Positions 6,801-15,442 of a DNA stretch of 21,736 nucleotides are shown here, one piece after another. The notes under the pieces were generated by a model. It did no database searches, was not told where the DNA came from, and saw nothing but the letters and a program-made list of their open reading frames with translations. This stretch comes from Chloroflexi bacterium UBA4733. Its GTDB lineage: Bacteria; Chloroflexota; UBA4733. The stretch covers positions 482-22,217 of the forward strand of contig DHIZ01000228.1 in NCBI GenBank assembly GCA_002404055.1. The letters are read 5' to 3'. The position numbers and the translations under genes are program-made. Within the stretch, counting starts at the first letter, position 1, and each line of letters starts with the position of its first letter.

Positions 6801-7480
6801 CGAGTTGATGACGCGGGGGAAGTCGGCTCCTCCAGCATCAGGAAGTACCCCCGCACGGCATCGTGCCGCAGCACTGCCGGATGGCCCAGTTGCTCCTCGA
6901 TTGCTCGTCGCACCCGCTGCACGACGTTGCGCACGGAACCCTCCGTGATCCCCAACCGTACGGCCAGCTGCTGCGCCCGCAGCCCACGCCCAGCCACAGC
7001 CGCCTGGAAGAGCGCCCAGAGCAGCCGCACCTCCGCCGGGCTCAGCCCTTCCCAGCGCCCTCGCCAGCCGATCCGTTGCTCCACCGCGTCAACCAGCAAG
7101 TCCCCGATCTGCCAGCGGGGCCCGCGCACCTCCCGCTGCCACCGGTGCAGCTTGAGCGCCAGCGCGTGTAACGCGACGGGATCTTCCACGGCGGCATCGG
7201 TCGCACCAGCCCCGAGGATCGTCAGGTAGCTGGCGGGTGGCAAGGGACCAGCAAGGATGACGTACACGCTCGCTGCGGCACTGAGCTCGCCCACCAGTTG
7301 CGCCGCCGGAGGGTCCCACCGCTCGAAGGACAGCAGGACCACCGGATCGTCATGCGCAGCCCGGACCTCCGACAGCGTTGCCGCTTCCACCGTCAAGTTA
7401 TGCGTCCGGGTAAACGGCGACAGGACATCCTCAAGCAGCAGGCGGAGCAGCCGGCTGGCGGAGAGCACCAGAATGCGCAC
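6797..7480 (-). CDS. OmpR-type winged-helix regulator with degenerate receiver domain
   Basis: 227-residue protein. Residues 1-110 have the alternating pattern of a response-regulator receiver (RILVLSASRLLRLLLEDVL, then VVLLSFERWD), but the acidic pocket is gone: Ser replaces the usual Asp pair near residue 7 and Ser replaces the phosphoacceptor Asp in VVLLS. Residues about 120-220 are a Trans_reg_C winged helix (LSPAEVRLLWALF, LGITEGSVRNVVQRVRRAI, HDAVRGYFLML). It is therefore likely a DNA-binding regulator not controlled by ordinary phosphorylation. The GTG start at 7480 has AGAGGAG about 7 nt upstream. No sensor kinase is adjacent. It is co-oriented with the MauE/Cys-rich cluster, 114 bp upstream, and may control it. 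Confidence 0.75.
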   Translation of the reverse strand: MRILVLSASRLLRLLLEDVLSPFTRTHNLTVEAATLSEVRAAHDDPVVLLSFERWDPPAAQLVGELSAAASVYVILAGPLPPASYLTILGAGATDAAVEDPVALHALALKLHRWQREVRGPRWQIGDLLVDAVEQRIGWRGRWEGLSPAEVRLLWALFQAAVAGRGLRAQQLAVRLGITEGSVRNVVQRVRRAIEEQLGHPAVLRHDAVRGYFLMLEEPTSPASSTR

Positions 7481-7758
7481 GGCACGCTCCTCTCCACGAA
7501 ACCTGCGGTTGTGGACCCTCCAACAGGATTAGTGAGGCAACGACAGTAGACGGGTCCGGCGTGAACGAGGATCGACCGCCTGCCGAGGAGCGGCGGTACG
7601 CTCGAACCAGTGTGGGGTCGGAGCAACGGGATATCGAACATTAGGAGATTCCGGCCCCCCCCCATTTGGATGGTGGCTCGGCCATGCCGAGGAGCCGCTA
7701 TCATGATCTACCCAACCCACCGCATACCCCGACACCCTGGAGAAACCGGAGGAAGCCC
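7481..7758. other. Divergent intergenic region
   Basis: A 278 bp gap between the divergently transcribed regulator and methyltransferase genes. It holds a run of nine C (7655-7663), a hairpin CTCGGC-CAT-GCCGAG within 7675-7696, and the methyltransferase ribosome site. I see no convincing promoter pair, RNA gene or small gene here. Confidence 0.4.
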
Positions 7759-9261
7759 ATGCCAGCATCTTTACTGGCCGGCCTTGAGGACGACCTGCGT
7801 GCTTTCCTGCAGCACGGCCTGATCGTCGATCCCTGGCTGGCCGGTCTGGACAAGGAGTTCTTCGACTACGACGTGCAGGACCAACTCGCGCAGGAGGCCG
7901 CCCAACTCGATGTCACCTACTGGCAGGAGCCTCTGCGCACCCAGACCCTCGACGCCTACCCGATCCCGGTTCGCTTCGGGCGCACCGCCGCCCACGAGGT
8001 GCTCGTCTCCACCGCCGCCATAGTTGCCCATGAGCGGAACGGGCGCATTCACGTCACGCCCGACATCGGCGCCGAGGCGACCGACCGCCTGCATCGCTTC
8101 ATCGCCGAGCGAAGCTTCGGCGCCGTGGTCCGGGTCTATGGCGTCGTCACCTTCAGCGAGAACCACGCCGCCGTCCGCCACTACGGCGCCATCCCCGAAG
8201 AGGAGTTCATCCGGGGCAAGCGCCACCGCCCCTGGGTCGGCTACGCCCTCGACGACGAACTGCTGGCCGGCATCGCCTCTAACCTGCTTGCCCTGGAGGT
8301 GCAGGAGGGGCGGCGGGTGGTGGTCCAGACGGCCGCCGGTGAAGCACACTACCAGGAAGTGCGCCGCATCCTGGCGGCATCCGGGTACCTGGCTCGGCGG
8401 CTGGAGCTCATCTACCTCTCCCAGTTCAACCTGTTCGAGGGCTGGGACCGGCAGGTGGCGGCGATGGCGCCCGGTGCGCTGGAGCTGCGTCGGGCCTTCA
8501 CCGCCTTTGCCGAACTCCGGACGGGGATGCGGCTCCTCGAAGCCGGCTGCGGCATGGCCAGCCAGACCTTCGAGGGTGGACTCTGGGAGGCCGTCGGCCC
8601 CGAGGGTAGCATCGTCGGCATTGACCCATCGCCCGGCATGCTGGAGCGTGCCCAGACCAAGGCCAAGCAGCGCCGCGCCAAGAACGTCCGCTTCCTGCGA
8701 GCGCACGCCGAGCGCCTGCCCATGTTCCGCGACGGCCAGTTCGACGCCAGCGTGGGCATGTCGTTCCTGCACCTCGCTGACGCGCCCACGGCCCTGGCGG
8801 AGTTGCGGCGCGTTACCCATCCCGGTGGCCTCGTGGCTATGGAGGTCGCCTGCCAGGCTGCCTTCGATCAGCCCTGGCTGCGCGACTGGTTCCAGCCAAT
8901 CTTCCAACTCGCCGGGAAGCACAGCGACGACGGCACCCCGGCGCTGTTGCCCGGGCGTCTGCCTGCCGAAGGCGAGGTGTCCGCCTGGTTTCGTGCCGCC
9001 GGCTTCCAGGATGTGAACGTCGTGCCGCACCGGGCCGACTGGGTCTTCCGCGATGCGGAGGCGTCGGTGGCTTTCGTCGTGCAGGGCATCAGCTTCTTCC
9101 AGCGCGAGCTGGAGCTCCTCCCCTGGCAGGCGCGTCTGGACATGCTTGAAGAACTCAAACGGCGAGGGGCGCGCGTCTGCGCCGAGACGACGCTTGAGGA
9201 GCGCACGCTGCGCTGGCCGGTCGAGTTCGTCAAAGGCACGGCGCCACCGGCAGGCGCCTAG
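7759..9261 (+). CDS. Class I SAM-dependent methyltransferase with long N-terminal extension
   Basis: 500-residue protein. The C-terminal half carries a Methyltransf_11-type Rossmann fold: motif I LLEAGCGM at residues 259-266, the acidic residue of GIDPSPGML at D289 that binds the SAM ribose, DASVGMSFLHL as motif IV and RVTHPGGLVAMEV after it. The first roughly 240 residues are not a domain I can name; they include DYDVQDQLAQEAAQL and a mid-region with VVTFSENHAAVRHYG. The final segment (about 430-500) looks like a helical cap. The start is the ATG at 7759 with GGAGGAA 5 nt upstream; the open frame reaches back to 7666 without a better site. No signal peptide. The substrate cannot be told. It converges with the solute-binding protein gene ending at 9328. 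Confidence 0.85.
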   Translation: MPASLLAGLEDDLRAFLQHGLIVDPWLAGLDKEFFDYDVQDQLAQEAAQLDVTYWQEPLRTQTLDAYPIPVRFGRTAAHEVLVSTAAIVAHERNGRIHVTPDIGAEATDRLHRFIAERSFGAVVRVYGVVTFSENHAAVRHYGAIPEEEFIRGKRHRPWVGYALDDELLAGIASNLLALEVQEGRRVVVQTAAGEAHYQEVRRILAASGYLARRLELIYLSQFNLFEGWDRQVAAMAPGALELRRAFTAFAELRTGMRLLEAGCGMASQTFEGGLWEAVGPEGSIVGIDPSPGMLERAQTKAKQRRAKNVRFLRAHAERLPMFRDGQFDASVGMSFLHLADAPTALAELRRVTHPGGLVAMEVACQAAFDQPWLRDWFQPIFQLAGKHSDDGTPALLPGRLPAEGEVSAWFRAAGFQDVNVVPHRADWVFRDAEASVAFVVQGISFFQRELELLPWQARLDMLEELKRRGARVCAETTLEERTLRWPVEFVKGTAPPAGA

Positions 9262-9327
9262 CGCCAGCGTGGGCGACAAAGGGCAGCAGTCCCTCCGGCG
9301 CCACCGGGAGCGAGCCGGTACGCGACG

Positions 9328-10701
9328 TCACTGGCTGCAAGGCTGGCCGAGCAGCGGCGTCATCTGGCGGGCGGCCTCGGCGGTGGCATCCTTGGCCGGC
9401 TTGCTGGCATCCCAGATGCCGGCGAGCTCCTTGCCGAGCACTGTCTGGATCTCCAGCCAGTTGGAGGCGTGCGGGTCGGTGTGCAACGAGGTCTTGGAGG
9501 CATCGACGAACATTTGCACGTTCTGGGGATCCTTGCCCTGGTTGACCTTGACAAAGTAGTCGCCCACCGACAGGCGCGAACCCATCGAGGTGCCGGAATC
9601 AACCTCTTGCTCCTGGACCTTCACGCCGGTGATCCATTGCATGAACTGCCAGGACTGATCGGGGTATTTGGTCTGACCGTAGACACCGAAGCCGGCCCCG
9701 CCGCCGCCCACCTGCCGCTTCGTACCGTGCGGACCGAGCGGCGGCGGGGCGACATCCCACTGAAAGCCCTTGACGCCGGAACGGAACTGCGCCAGGCTGG
9801 CCGGGATCGACGTGACCATGCCAAGCCGCCCGGTGAAGAACAGGTTGTTGGCGTTTTGCGCCTTGAGATCGGCCGGCGTCGGCGCGACCTGATACTTGCC
9901 GACCAAATCTTCCAGGAATTGCAGGCCCTCGACGGCGTTCGGTTGGTCGAGCGCCGGCTTGGCATCAGCGCTGGTCACGATGTCGCCGCCGTTGGACCAG
10001 ACAAAGGCCATGTAGGCGCGGAAGCCCTGCGGCACGGCGAAGCCGAAGGTTTTGTTTGGAGCGGTGCCACTGGTCAGTTGCTGACAGGCCAGGAGGAAGT
10101 CATTGAACGTCCAACCGGCGGCGTCAAACTTCTTGGGCGGCAACGGCAGGCCCTTCTGCTTGAAGAGATCGACATTATAGAAGATATCCTGGTTGGCAAA
10201 GTCGCGCGCGAGTGCCCAGAGCTTGCCGCCGACGGTGTATTCGCGCACCGCGTCGGGATAGAAGTCGGAGAGATCGAACTTATCGCGTTGGACGTAGGCG
10301 TCAAGCGCGAGCAGGGCATTACGGCACTGCAGTTCAATGGTGTGCGCCGGTTCCAGGTAATAGACGTCGGGCGCCTCGCCGCCGGCCATGCGGGCCTGCA
10401 AGGCGTTCCAGTAATCATTCGGCGTCGGCGTAAAAGTAACTTTGACGGCAGGGTGATCCTTCGTGAACTGGTCGGTGTAGCCCTGCCGCACCTTGACCTC
10501 GTCGACGCCGCCCCAGGTGACGAAACTGAGCTGGGCCGGGCCACTCGCCACCGCCGCCGCAGGCGCCACCGTCGCCTTTGGCGCGGTGACGGTAGTCGAA
10601 GCGGGCAAGCGAGTCGTGCTCAATGGGCCGCCGCATGCGGCCAACGCGACGGCAGGTAGCAGGGCTACCGTTGCTCGCAGGAAGGTACGTCGGGTTGACA
10701 T
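9328..10701 (-). CDS. Family 1 extracellular solute-binding lipoprotein (ABC sugar importer)
   Basis: 457-residue lipoprotein. The N-terminus MSTRRTFLRA is a twin-arginine motif followed by a hydrophobic stretch and the LAAC lipobox (Cys23), so it should be Tat-exported and lipid-anchored. A Thr/Ala/Pro tether follows, then LSFVTWGGVDEVK, APDVYYLEP, LWALARDF, FYNVDLFKQKGLPLPP and WTFNDFLLACQQL, all typical of carbohydrate-binding SBP family 1 (MalE/UgpB type). The start at 10701 is chosen for AAGGAG about 8 nt upstream and the Tat motif; the frame is open to 10860. It lies downstream of a frameshifted paralogue and a sulfatase on the same strand, suggesting a shared transcript and a sulfated or related sugar ligand, which is inference. 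No permease is adjacent on this strand. Confidence 0.9.
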   Translation of the reverse strand: MSTRRTFLRATVALLPAVALAACGGPLSTTRLPASTTVTAPKATVAPAAAVASGPAQLSFVTWGGVDEVKVRQGYTDQFTKDHPAVKVTFTPTPNDYWNALQARMAGGEAPDVYYLEPAHTIELQCRNALLALDAYVQRDKFDLSDFYPDAVREYTVGGKLWALARDFANQDIFYNVDLFKQKGLPLPPKKFDAAGWTFNDFLLACQQLTSGTAPNKTFGFAVPQGFRAYMAFVWSNGGDIVTSADAKPALDQPNAVEGLQFLEDLVGKYQVAPTPADLKAQNANNLFFTGRLGMVTSIPASLAQFRSGVKGFQWDVAPPPLGPHGTKRQVGGGGAGFGVYGQTKYPDQSWQFMQWITGVKVQEQEVDSGTSMGSRLSVGDYFVKVNQGKDPQNVQMFVDASKTSLHTDPHASNWLEIQTVLGKELAGIWDASKPAKDATAEAARQMTPLLGQPCSQ

Positions 10702-10775
10702 CGGCTGCACTCCTTCGCTCACTACGGCAGCGTTTTGATCACCGCCGGCCTCACCACGTACTGCCCAACAAGGGA

Positions 10776-12186
10776 CTACGACACCGGCGCCGTCAGCAGC
10801 GGGTTCACCGCCTCCACGATCGCTTTCGTCACCGTCTGGGCATTCTCTTTGCCGGCCCACAGCAGCGTCAACTGCGTATTGAAAGCAACGCTGACCTTGT
10901 CCCAGTTGTTCGGTTGCGGATCGGTGCGCACATAATCGCCCTCATCGTCAAAGATGGCGGCGTGGGCGGGCGGTTGCGAGGGCTGCAAAAAGGCTGCCGA
11001 CTTCAATACCGAAAGACGCGGCGGAGTGGTGGTGCCATCTATCACCTCAGTGGTCTCAAACTTTGTGCCAACCAACTCCGACAGGAGTTGCCAGCCCAGG
11101 TCCGGCTCTTTTGAGTGCGCCCACATGCCCCAGCCCACACCGCCGCCGCCCGGTACTCTGCCGGCCTTGCCGGCCGGTGTGACGCCAATATCCCAAACTG
11201 AACTTCGCCCTGTTGCGGAGCTCCGCGAACTGGGTGGCCTCGATGATGGTCGTACCGGCCCGATTGGCGATGAACAGGTCAGTGCTGCCGGTCGGCACCT
11301 TCTGTTGCGCCACACTGGGAGCGACCTGATACTTCACCATCAGGTCCTGCAGGAATTGCAACGCCTCCACCGCCGGCGGTTGATCCAGCAAACACTGCTT
11401 GTAGTCGGCGCTGAACACTTCGCCACCGTTACTCCAGACGTAGGTCTGCCACTCGCGGTTATTCCCGGGATGCGGCAGGAAACCGTAAACCTGGGACGTG
11501 CCGGTACCGGAAGTCACGCGCTTCGTCATCGCCAGGAAGTCGTTGAAGGTCCAGGAGGTGTCTTTCCAGTCCGTCGGGAGGGGCGCGACGCCCATCTTCT
11601 GGAAGAGGTCGACGTTGTAGGCCATGACTGCCATGCCGAAACCACGCGGTATGCCGTAGATCTTGCCGCTGCGCCGGTACTGCTGCAGCGCCGCCGGAAC
11701 GAAGTCGGACAGGTCGTAGTGCGAGCGGGCGATATAGGCGTCCAGCGCCTGTAACAGACCCTTGGCCGTCATCGCCGGCACGTCGGTCGGACTGACGAAG
11801 AAGACATCCGGCGCGTCGCCACCGGCAGCCATGGTCAGCAGCTTGTCCAGGTAGACGCCGCTGGAAAGAGAGAAGGTACAAGTGGCGCCGGGATGCTCCT
11901 GCTCAAAGTCTGCGGCGAACTTTTTCCGTTCCGCCACCGCCGCCACCGACCCCCAGGAAAAGAAGCTGACCTGGCCGGTCAGCGACCTGGCGCTCGCCGC
12001 CGCGGCCGCAATCGCTGCACTGGACGTTTTCGTCGTCTTTGCCACCGAAGTGGCTGTTCCAACGGTGCTGCCCACCGCAGTCGTGGCCACGACTGCGGTG
12101 GCCGCTGTCGACTGTCCGCAGGCAGCGAGCGCCAGGGCAGGCAGCAGGAGCGTGGTCAGCCGCAAGACGCTGCGTCGCGTCGTCAT
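10776..12186 (-). pseudogene. Family 1 solute-binding lipoprotein with single-base frameshift
   Basis: Paralogue of the protein at 9328-10701. From the ATG at 12186 it reads MTTRRSVLRLTT, a Tat motif, then LAAC (Cys23), an Ala/Thr/Val tether, VSFFSWGSVAAV, APDVFFVSPTD, NVDLFQKMGVAPLP and WTFNDFLAMTKRV. After AELRNRAKF near 11194-11200 the frame is lost. One base must be added (for example to give FSVWDIG) to continue as VWDIGVTPAGKAGRVPGGGG and on to TAG at 10776. Without it, the frame ends at a TGA at 11056. The downstream half is otherwise intact. It follows the sulfatase by 68 bp (stop at 12255) and precedes the third gene by 74 bp. The ATG at 12198 is an alternative start, but its ribosome site would be too close. 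Confidence 0.82.
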
Positions 12187-12254
12187 TGGTTCAGCCATCC
12201 TTTCCGGTACCGACGTGGTCCATCTCCCAAAACCTGCTGCCTGTGTCGTTCCCC

Positions 12255-13760
12255 TTACTCGCCAAGCGGCAAACCTGACCCGTAGTTCAACCGTTCACGG
12301 GCGTAGCCGTCGTCCCAACCGCGGCGCTGGCCGGACCAGCCGCCGCCCCAGGTCAGGCGACGCTGCTGACGCCAGGGCCTGCGCTCCCAGGCCGGACTGC
12401 GGAACGGGTCGCGATTGGCATACATCCAGTCGAGCAAGGCGTCGTGGAGCCGGTCACGAATCGCCGCATATGCCGGATCGTCGATGCGGTTCTGCACCTC
12501 GGCCGGATCGCTCGCCAGATCGTACAGTTCGTCGGTGTCCAGCAGATTGATCGCCAGCTTATACGATCCCCTGACAATAGCCCGCATCGGAAAGAAGCCG
12601 CCCAGTCCGTCCCCCGGCAGTTCAAAGCGATGAAATTCGACGAAGGCGCTGCGCTCCGGCGCCTCCTCGCCGCGCAGGAGCGGCTCCAGGGTCTGGCCTT
12701 CGAGCGCCGCCGGAACGGGCAGACCGGCCAGACCCAGCATGGTCGGCAGGAGGTCGATATGACCGACCGTCGTCGTGAGGCGCGCTCCGGCGTCGGCCAT
12801 ACCCTCGGCAGCCCGCGGTGGCCGGACAATCAAGGGAATATGGGCGATCTCTTCGTAGACTGCTGCCGATTTGCCACCCAGGCCGTGGCTGCCCAGCATC
12901 TCCCCATGATCGGAGGTAAAGATGACCCAGGTGTTCTCGGCAGCGTGGCGATCCACCGCCGCCAGCACTCGCCCGATCTCGGCGTCGACGAAGCTGTTGC
13001 AACCGAAATAGAGCGGCTGATGGGCGAAGCCGTCGCGCGAGGCGTTACGACGCGCCGCGGCCCACTCCTGTTGGTAGACGGGCTTGTTTGCCAGATCATC
13101 GAAGCCGCTGGGGCCGAGCGGGTACCGATAGTCCCGAAACGGTTCTGCGTATTCCGGGGGGCAGGTGAAGGGGCCATGCGGCTCGTCGTAGGAAACGACC
13201 AGCAAGAACGGCTGGTCGCCATGGCGTTGGGCGGTCTCCAGGAACTGGATAGCCCGATTGGAGACCTGATGGCCGAACGTGAACTCCGGCCCAATCTGCC
13301 GGTCTTGCAGCGCCTCGATCGAGCGCAGCCCCTGCCGCCAGAGCGTCCGCTGCTCGGGATTAAGCGATTCCAGGTGTCGGCGCGCGTCATACCAGTAGGC
13401 GTCGTCCCAGCCATCCGGGCAGAGCCCGTTGCCGAAGTAGTCGTGCCCATCGAGGTGCCACTTGCCGGTGTAGGCGGTGCGGTAGCCCTGATCAGCAAAG
13501 CGTTGCCCCATGTGTTTGACGGTGCTGCCGAGCGGCAGTCCGTTCACCCAGGCGCCGGCAGTATGGGCATACCGTCCCGTAAACAGCCCGGCCCGTGCCG
13601 GGGTGCAGAGCGGACAGGTGGTGTAAGCCCGCTCGAAGGTGATACCTTGCGTCGCGAGCCGGTCGATGTGGGGCGTCCGCAACTCAGGGTGGCCATAGGC
13701 GCCAAGGACGTTGACGCCCTGAGTGTCCGTGAGAATAAAGACAAAGTTCGGTGCGGGCAT
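12255..13760 (-). CDS. Sulfatase (type I, formylglycine-dependent)
   Basis: 501-residue alkaline-phosphatase-superfamily sulfatase. C52 sits in CTPAR, matching the C-x-P-x-R signature whose cysteine is converted to formylglycine. Other active-site features are NFVFILTDTQG (D12, metal), GKWHL (101-105), EPHGPF (H197) and SDHGE (D286, H287, metal). There is no signal peptide, so it should act in the cytoplasm on imported substrate. The maturation enzyme is not in this window. The ATG at 13760 has only a weak ribosome site. It is the first gene of the minus arm of the divergent locus and is followed by two solute-binding lipoprotein genes. The C-terminal tail (about 460-501) is rich in Arg, Trp and Gly and unusual. 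The substrate (sugar sulfate or other ester) cannot be read from the sequence. Confidence 0.92.
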   Translation of the reverse strand: MPAPNFVFILTDTQGVNVLGAYGHPELRTPHIDRLATQGITFERAYTTCPLCTPARAGLFTGRYAHTAGAWVNGLPLGSTVKHMGQRFADQGYRTAYTGKWHLDGHDYFGNGLCPDGWDDAYWYDARRHLESLNPEQRTLWRQGLRSIEALQDRQIGPEFTFGHQVSNRAIQFLETAQRHGDQPFLLVVSYDEPHGPFTCPPEYAEPFRDYRYPLGPSGFDDLANKPVYQQEWAAARRNASRDGFAHQPLYFGCNSFVDAEIGRVLAAVDRHAAENTWVIFTSDHGEMLGSHGLGGKSAAVYEEIAHIPLIVRPPRAAEGMADAGARLTTTVGHIDLLPTMLGLAGLPVPAALEGQTLEPLLRGEEAPERSAFVEFHRFELPGDGLGGFFPMRAIVRGSYKLAINLLDTDELYDLASDPAEVQNRIDDPAYAAIRDRLHDALLDWMYANRDPFRSPAWERRPWRQQRRLTWGGGWSGQRRGWDDGYARERLNYGSGLPLGE

Positions 13761-13857
13761 TGTACAGCATCCCTTACGTTTGAATTGTCCTGGTACCCTA
13801 CCTTATTCGGCAGCATTAAGCAATCGGCACACCAGGACTGAATACAGGAAGGAGCGA

Positions 13858-14076
13858 ATGCAGCAGGACGTACTGGGTCGCTTGCTCCCAGAGATCCTGG
13901 CCCAGGAGCGTGCGGCCGAGCGGTGTAAGCCGGGCGGGACCGCCGGACTGCGCTTCGCGTTTGCTGGGATCACCAGGGAAAAAGCTACCAGGCCGCGTGG
14001 TATTCGGATAGGATGCGGACTACCGACCTTCGGGGCCGGCCGTCTGGACGAGGAGCGTCCCGTCCTTCTGGGCTAG
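13858..14076 (+). CDS. Possible small protein in divergent control region (72 aa)
   Basis: An ATG with an excellent ribosome site (AGGAAGGAG, 3 nt before it) opens MQQDVLGRLLPEILAQERA, predicted amphipathic helix, followed by an Arg/Gly-rich stretch ending in a TAG at 14074-14076. I do not recognise it. The second half has little sequence character, so it may be the 5' remnant of a longer gene or a chance frame. It lies wholly in the 407 bp between the divergent sulfatase and ROK genes. Confidence 0.35.
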   Translation: MQQDVLGRLLPEILAQERAAERCKPGGTAGLRFAFAGITREKATRPRGIRIGCGLPTFGAGRLDEERPVLLG

Positions 14077-14097
14077 CCTGAAGCAACACAATCGGAT

Positions 14098-14126
14098 TTG
14101 ATTTAGTCGCTTGATCAACCTATCAT
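14098..14126 (+). promoter_or_regulatory. Sigma-70-type promoter for ROK-sulfatase-ABC operon, with internal palindrome
   Basis: TTGATT (14098-14103) and TATCAT (14121-14126) are separated by exactly 17 nt. The -10 ends about 42 nt before the ROK start codon, so a start site near 14133 gives a short leader. The spacer contains the perfect 8 bp palindrome TTGATCAA (14111-14118), well placed for a repressor, possibly the ROK protein itself. The region is AT-rich relative to its surroundings. Confidence 0.55.
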
Positions 14127-14167
14127 TGCAATGTTGGCCGCAGTAGCAGGACAGGACGGTAGAAGCA

Positions 14168-15415
14168 TTGGCGATGGGCGAGACCAACCGGGGAATCAAC
14201 CATCGGGCCGTCAAACTGCGCAACCGTGCTACCGTCTTCCGCATCGTCCGCGATGTCGGGCGGATCGCCCGCATCGATCTGGCAAGAAAGACCGGCCTCA
14301 ATGCCGCCACCGTTACCAATATCGTCGAAGAGTTGCTGGCGGCGCATCTGGTCGAGGAGACGGGCCACGGCACGTCACGCGTCGGGCGGCGGCCTATTTT
14401 CCTGGAAGTGAACCCTACCGCCCGTTTCACACTCGGGATCGACCTCGCCCGTGATGCGATTAGCGGGGCCATTGTTGATCTCGCTGGCCGCGTCGTCGAA
14501 CAATTCAAAGAACCGGCCGGGCCCTGGTTGGATGGCGCCGTGGTGCTGGCGACAGTCGGGCAAATGGTTGATCGACTGTTGGCGGCGCTTCCCGCCGGCG
14601 ATCGCCACTCGTTGCTGGGCATTGGCATCGGCGCTCCTGGACGCGTCAGTTTCAGTAGTGGCCGCTACCTGGCGCCGCCGGCCTACGGCGCCTGGGACGG
14701 CCTCGCTCTTCGCCAGGAGATCGCCTCCCGATTTTCAATCCCCACTTTCTTCGACAACAACGGAAACACCAGTACGCTGGCAGAACTCTGGTTCGGCGCC
14801 GGCCAGGGCGTCGCCAACTTCGCCCTCATTACCGTTGCTACCGGCGTCGGTGGTGGTCTGGTGGTCGATGGCGACCTATACCGTGGCGCGCACGACCTGG
14901 CCGGCGAACTGGGTCACATGAGCGTCAACCTTGCCGGTCCACGCTGCGCCTGCGGCAACTACGGCTGCCTGGAAATCTATGTCGCCATACCGCGCATCCT
15001 GGCAGCGGTGCGCGCCGCCCTGATGACCGGTGAGCCGTCGCTCCTGCGCGCAGGCGGCCGGAGCGCCGATGCCTTGACTTTCGACGACGACGTCGTCGCC
15101 GCCGCCGGCGGTGATGTGCTGGCCAGCCGTATCATGGCCGATGTCACACGTCATCTCGCGGCGGCACTGGTCAACCTGCTGCACGCCTTCGATCCCGAAC
15201 TCATTCTCATCGGACGCGACCTCGCCCGTGCCGGCGACCTGCTGCTGGCGCCCGTGCGCCAGGAGGTACAACAACGGGCGATGGCGATGATGCGCGAGAA
15301 CTTTCGGCTGGAGGTCGCCGCCCTGCCGGATGCACCCGTCATCGGCGCCGCCACCCTCACCCTGCGCGAATTCTTCCGTGCCCCGCTACCCGATCGCCGC
15401 GCGATCGTGGCCTAA
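14168..15415 (+). CDS. ROK family transcriptional regulator (NagC/XylR type)
   Basis: 415-residue protein with an N-terminal winged-helix DNA-binding domain (about 15-70; IARIDLARKTGLNAATVTN is the recognition region) and a ROK sugar-binding domain. The zinc signature CACGNYGCLE (C260, C262, C267) and the GELGH histidine (H250) are complete. The kinase site is altered: where ROK kinases have NDAN, this protein reads NNGN (197-200), replacing the catalytic Asp, and the N-terminal phosphate loop (DLARDAISGA) lacks DxGGT. It should therefore sense a sugar without phosphorylating it. The start shown is TTG at 14168; an ATG at 14174 is equally plausible because neither has a clear ribosome site. 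It leads the plus-strand operon and is the likely local repressor. Confidence 0.9.
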   Translation: MAMGETNRGINHRAVKLRNRATVFRIVRDVGRIARIDLARKTGLNAATVTNIVEELLAAHLVEETGHGTSRVGRRPIFLEVNPTARFTLGIDLARDAISGAIVDLAGRVVEQFKEPAGPWLDGAVVLATVGQMVDRLLAALPAGDRHSLLGIGIGAPGRVSFSSGRYLAPPAYGAWDGLALRQEIASRFSIPTFFDNNGNTSTLAELWFGAGQGVANFALITVATGVGGGLVVDGDLYRGAHDLAGELGHMSVNLAGPRCACGNYGCLEIYVAIPRILAAVRAALMTGEPSLLRAGGRSADALTFDDDVVAAAGGDVLASRIMADVTRHLAAALVNLLHAFDPELILIGRDLARAGDLLLAPVRQEVQQRAMAMMRENFRLEVAALPDAPVIGAATLTLREFFRAPLPDRRAIVA

Positions 15416-15442
15416 TGTATCCGTGAAAGGATAGAACCACCC

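Noticed and set aside
7771..9279. 502-codon open frame antisense to the methyltransferase
   Set aside because: High GC leaves the mirror frame open; the plus-strand product has clear SAM-binding motifs and a good ribosome site, and this one shows no domain pattern.
9469..10659. 396-codon plus-strand frame over the solute-binding protein
   Set aside because: Antisense shadow of a complete lipoprotein gene with signal and lipobox.
12444..13841. 465-codon plus-strand frame over the first sulfatase
   Set aside because: Opposite strand holds a complete sulfatase with signature motifs; this frame has no recognisable domain.
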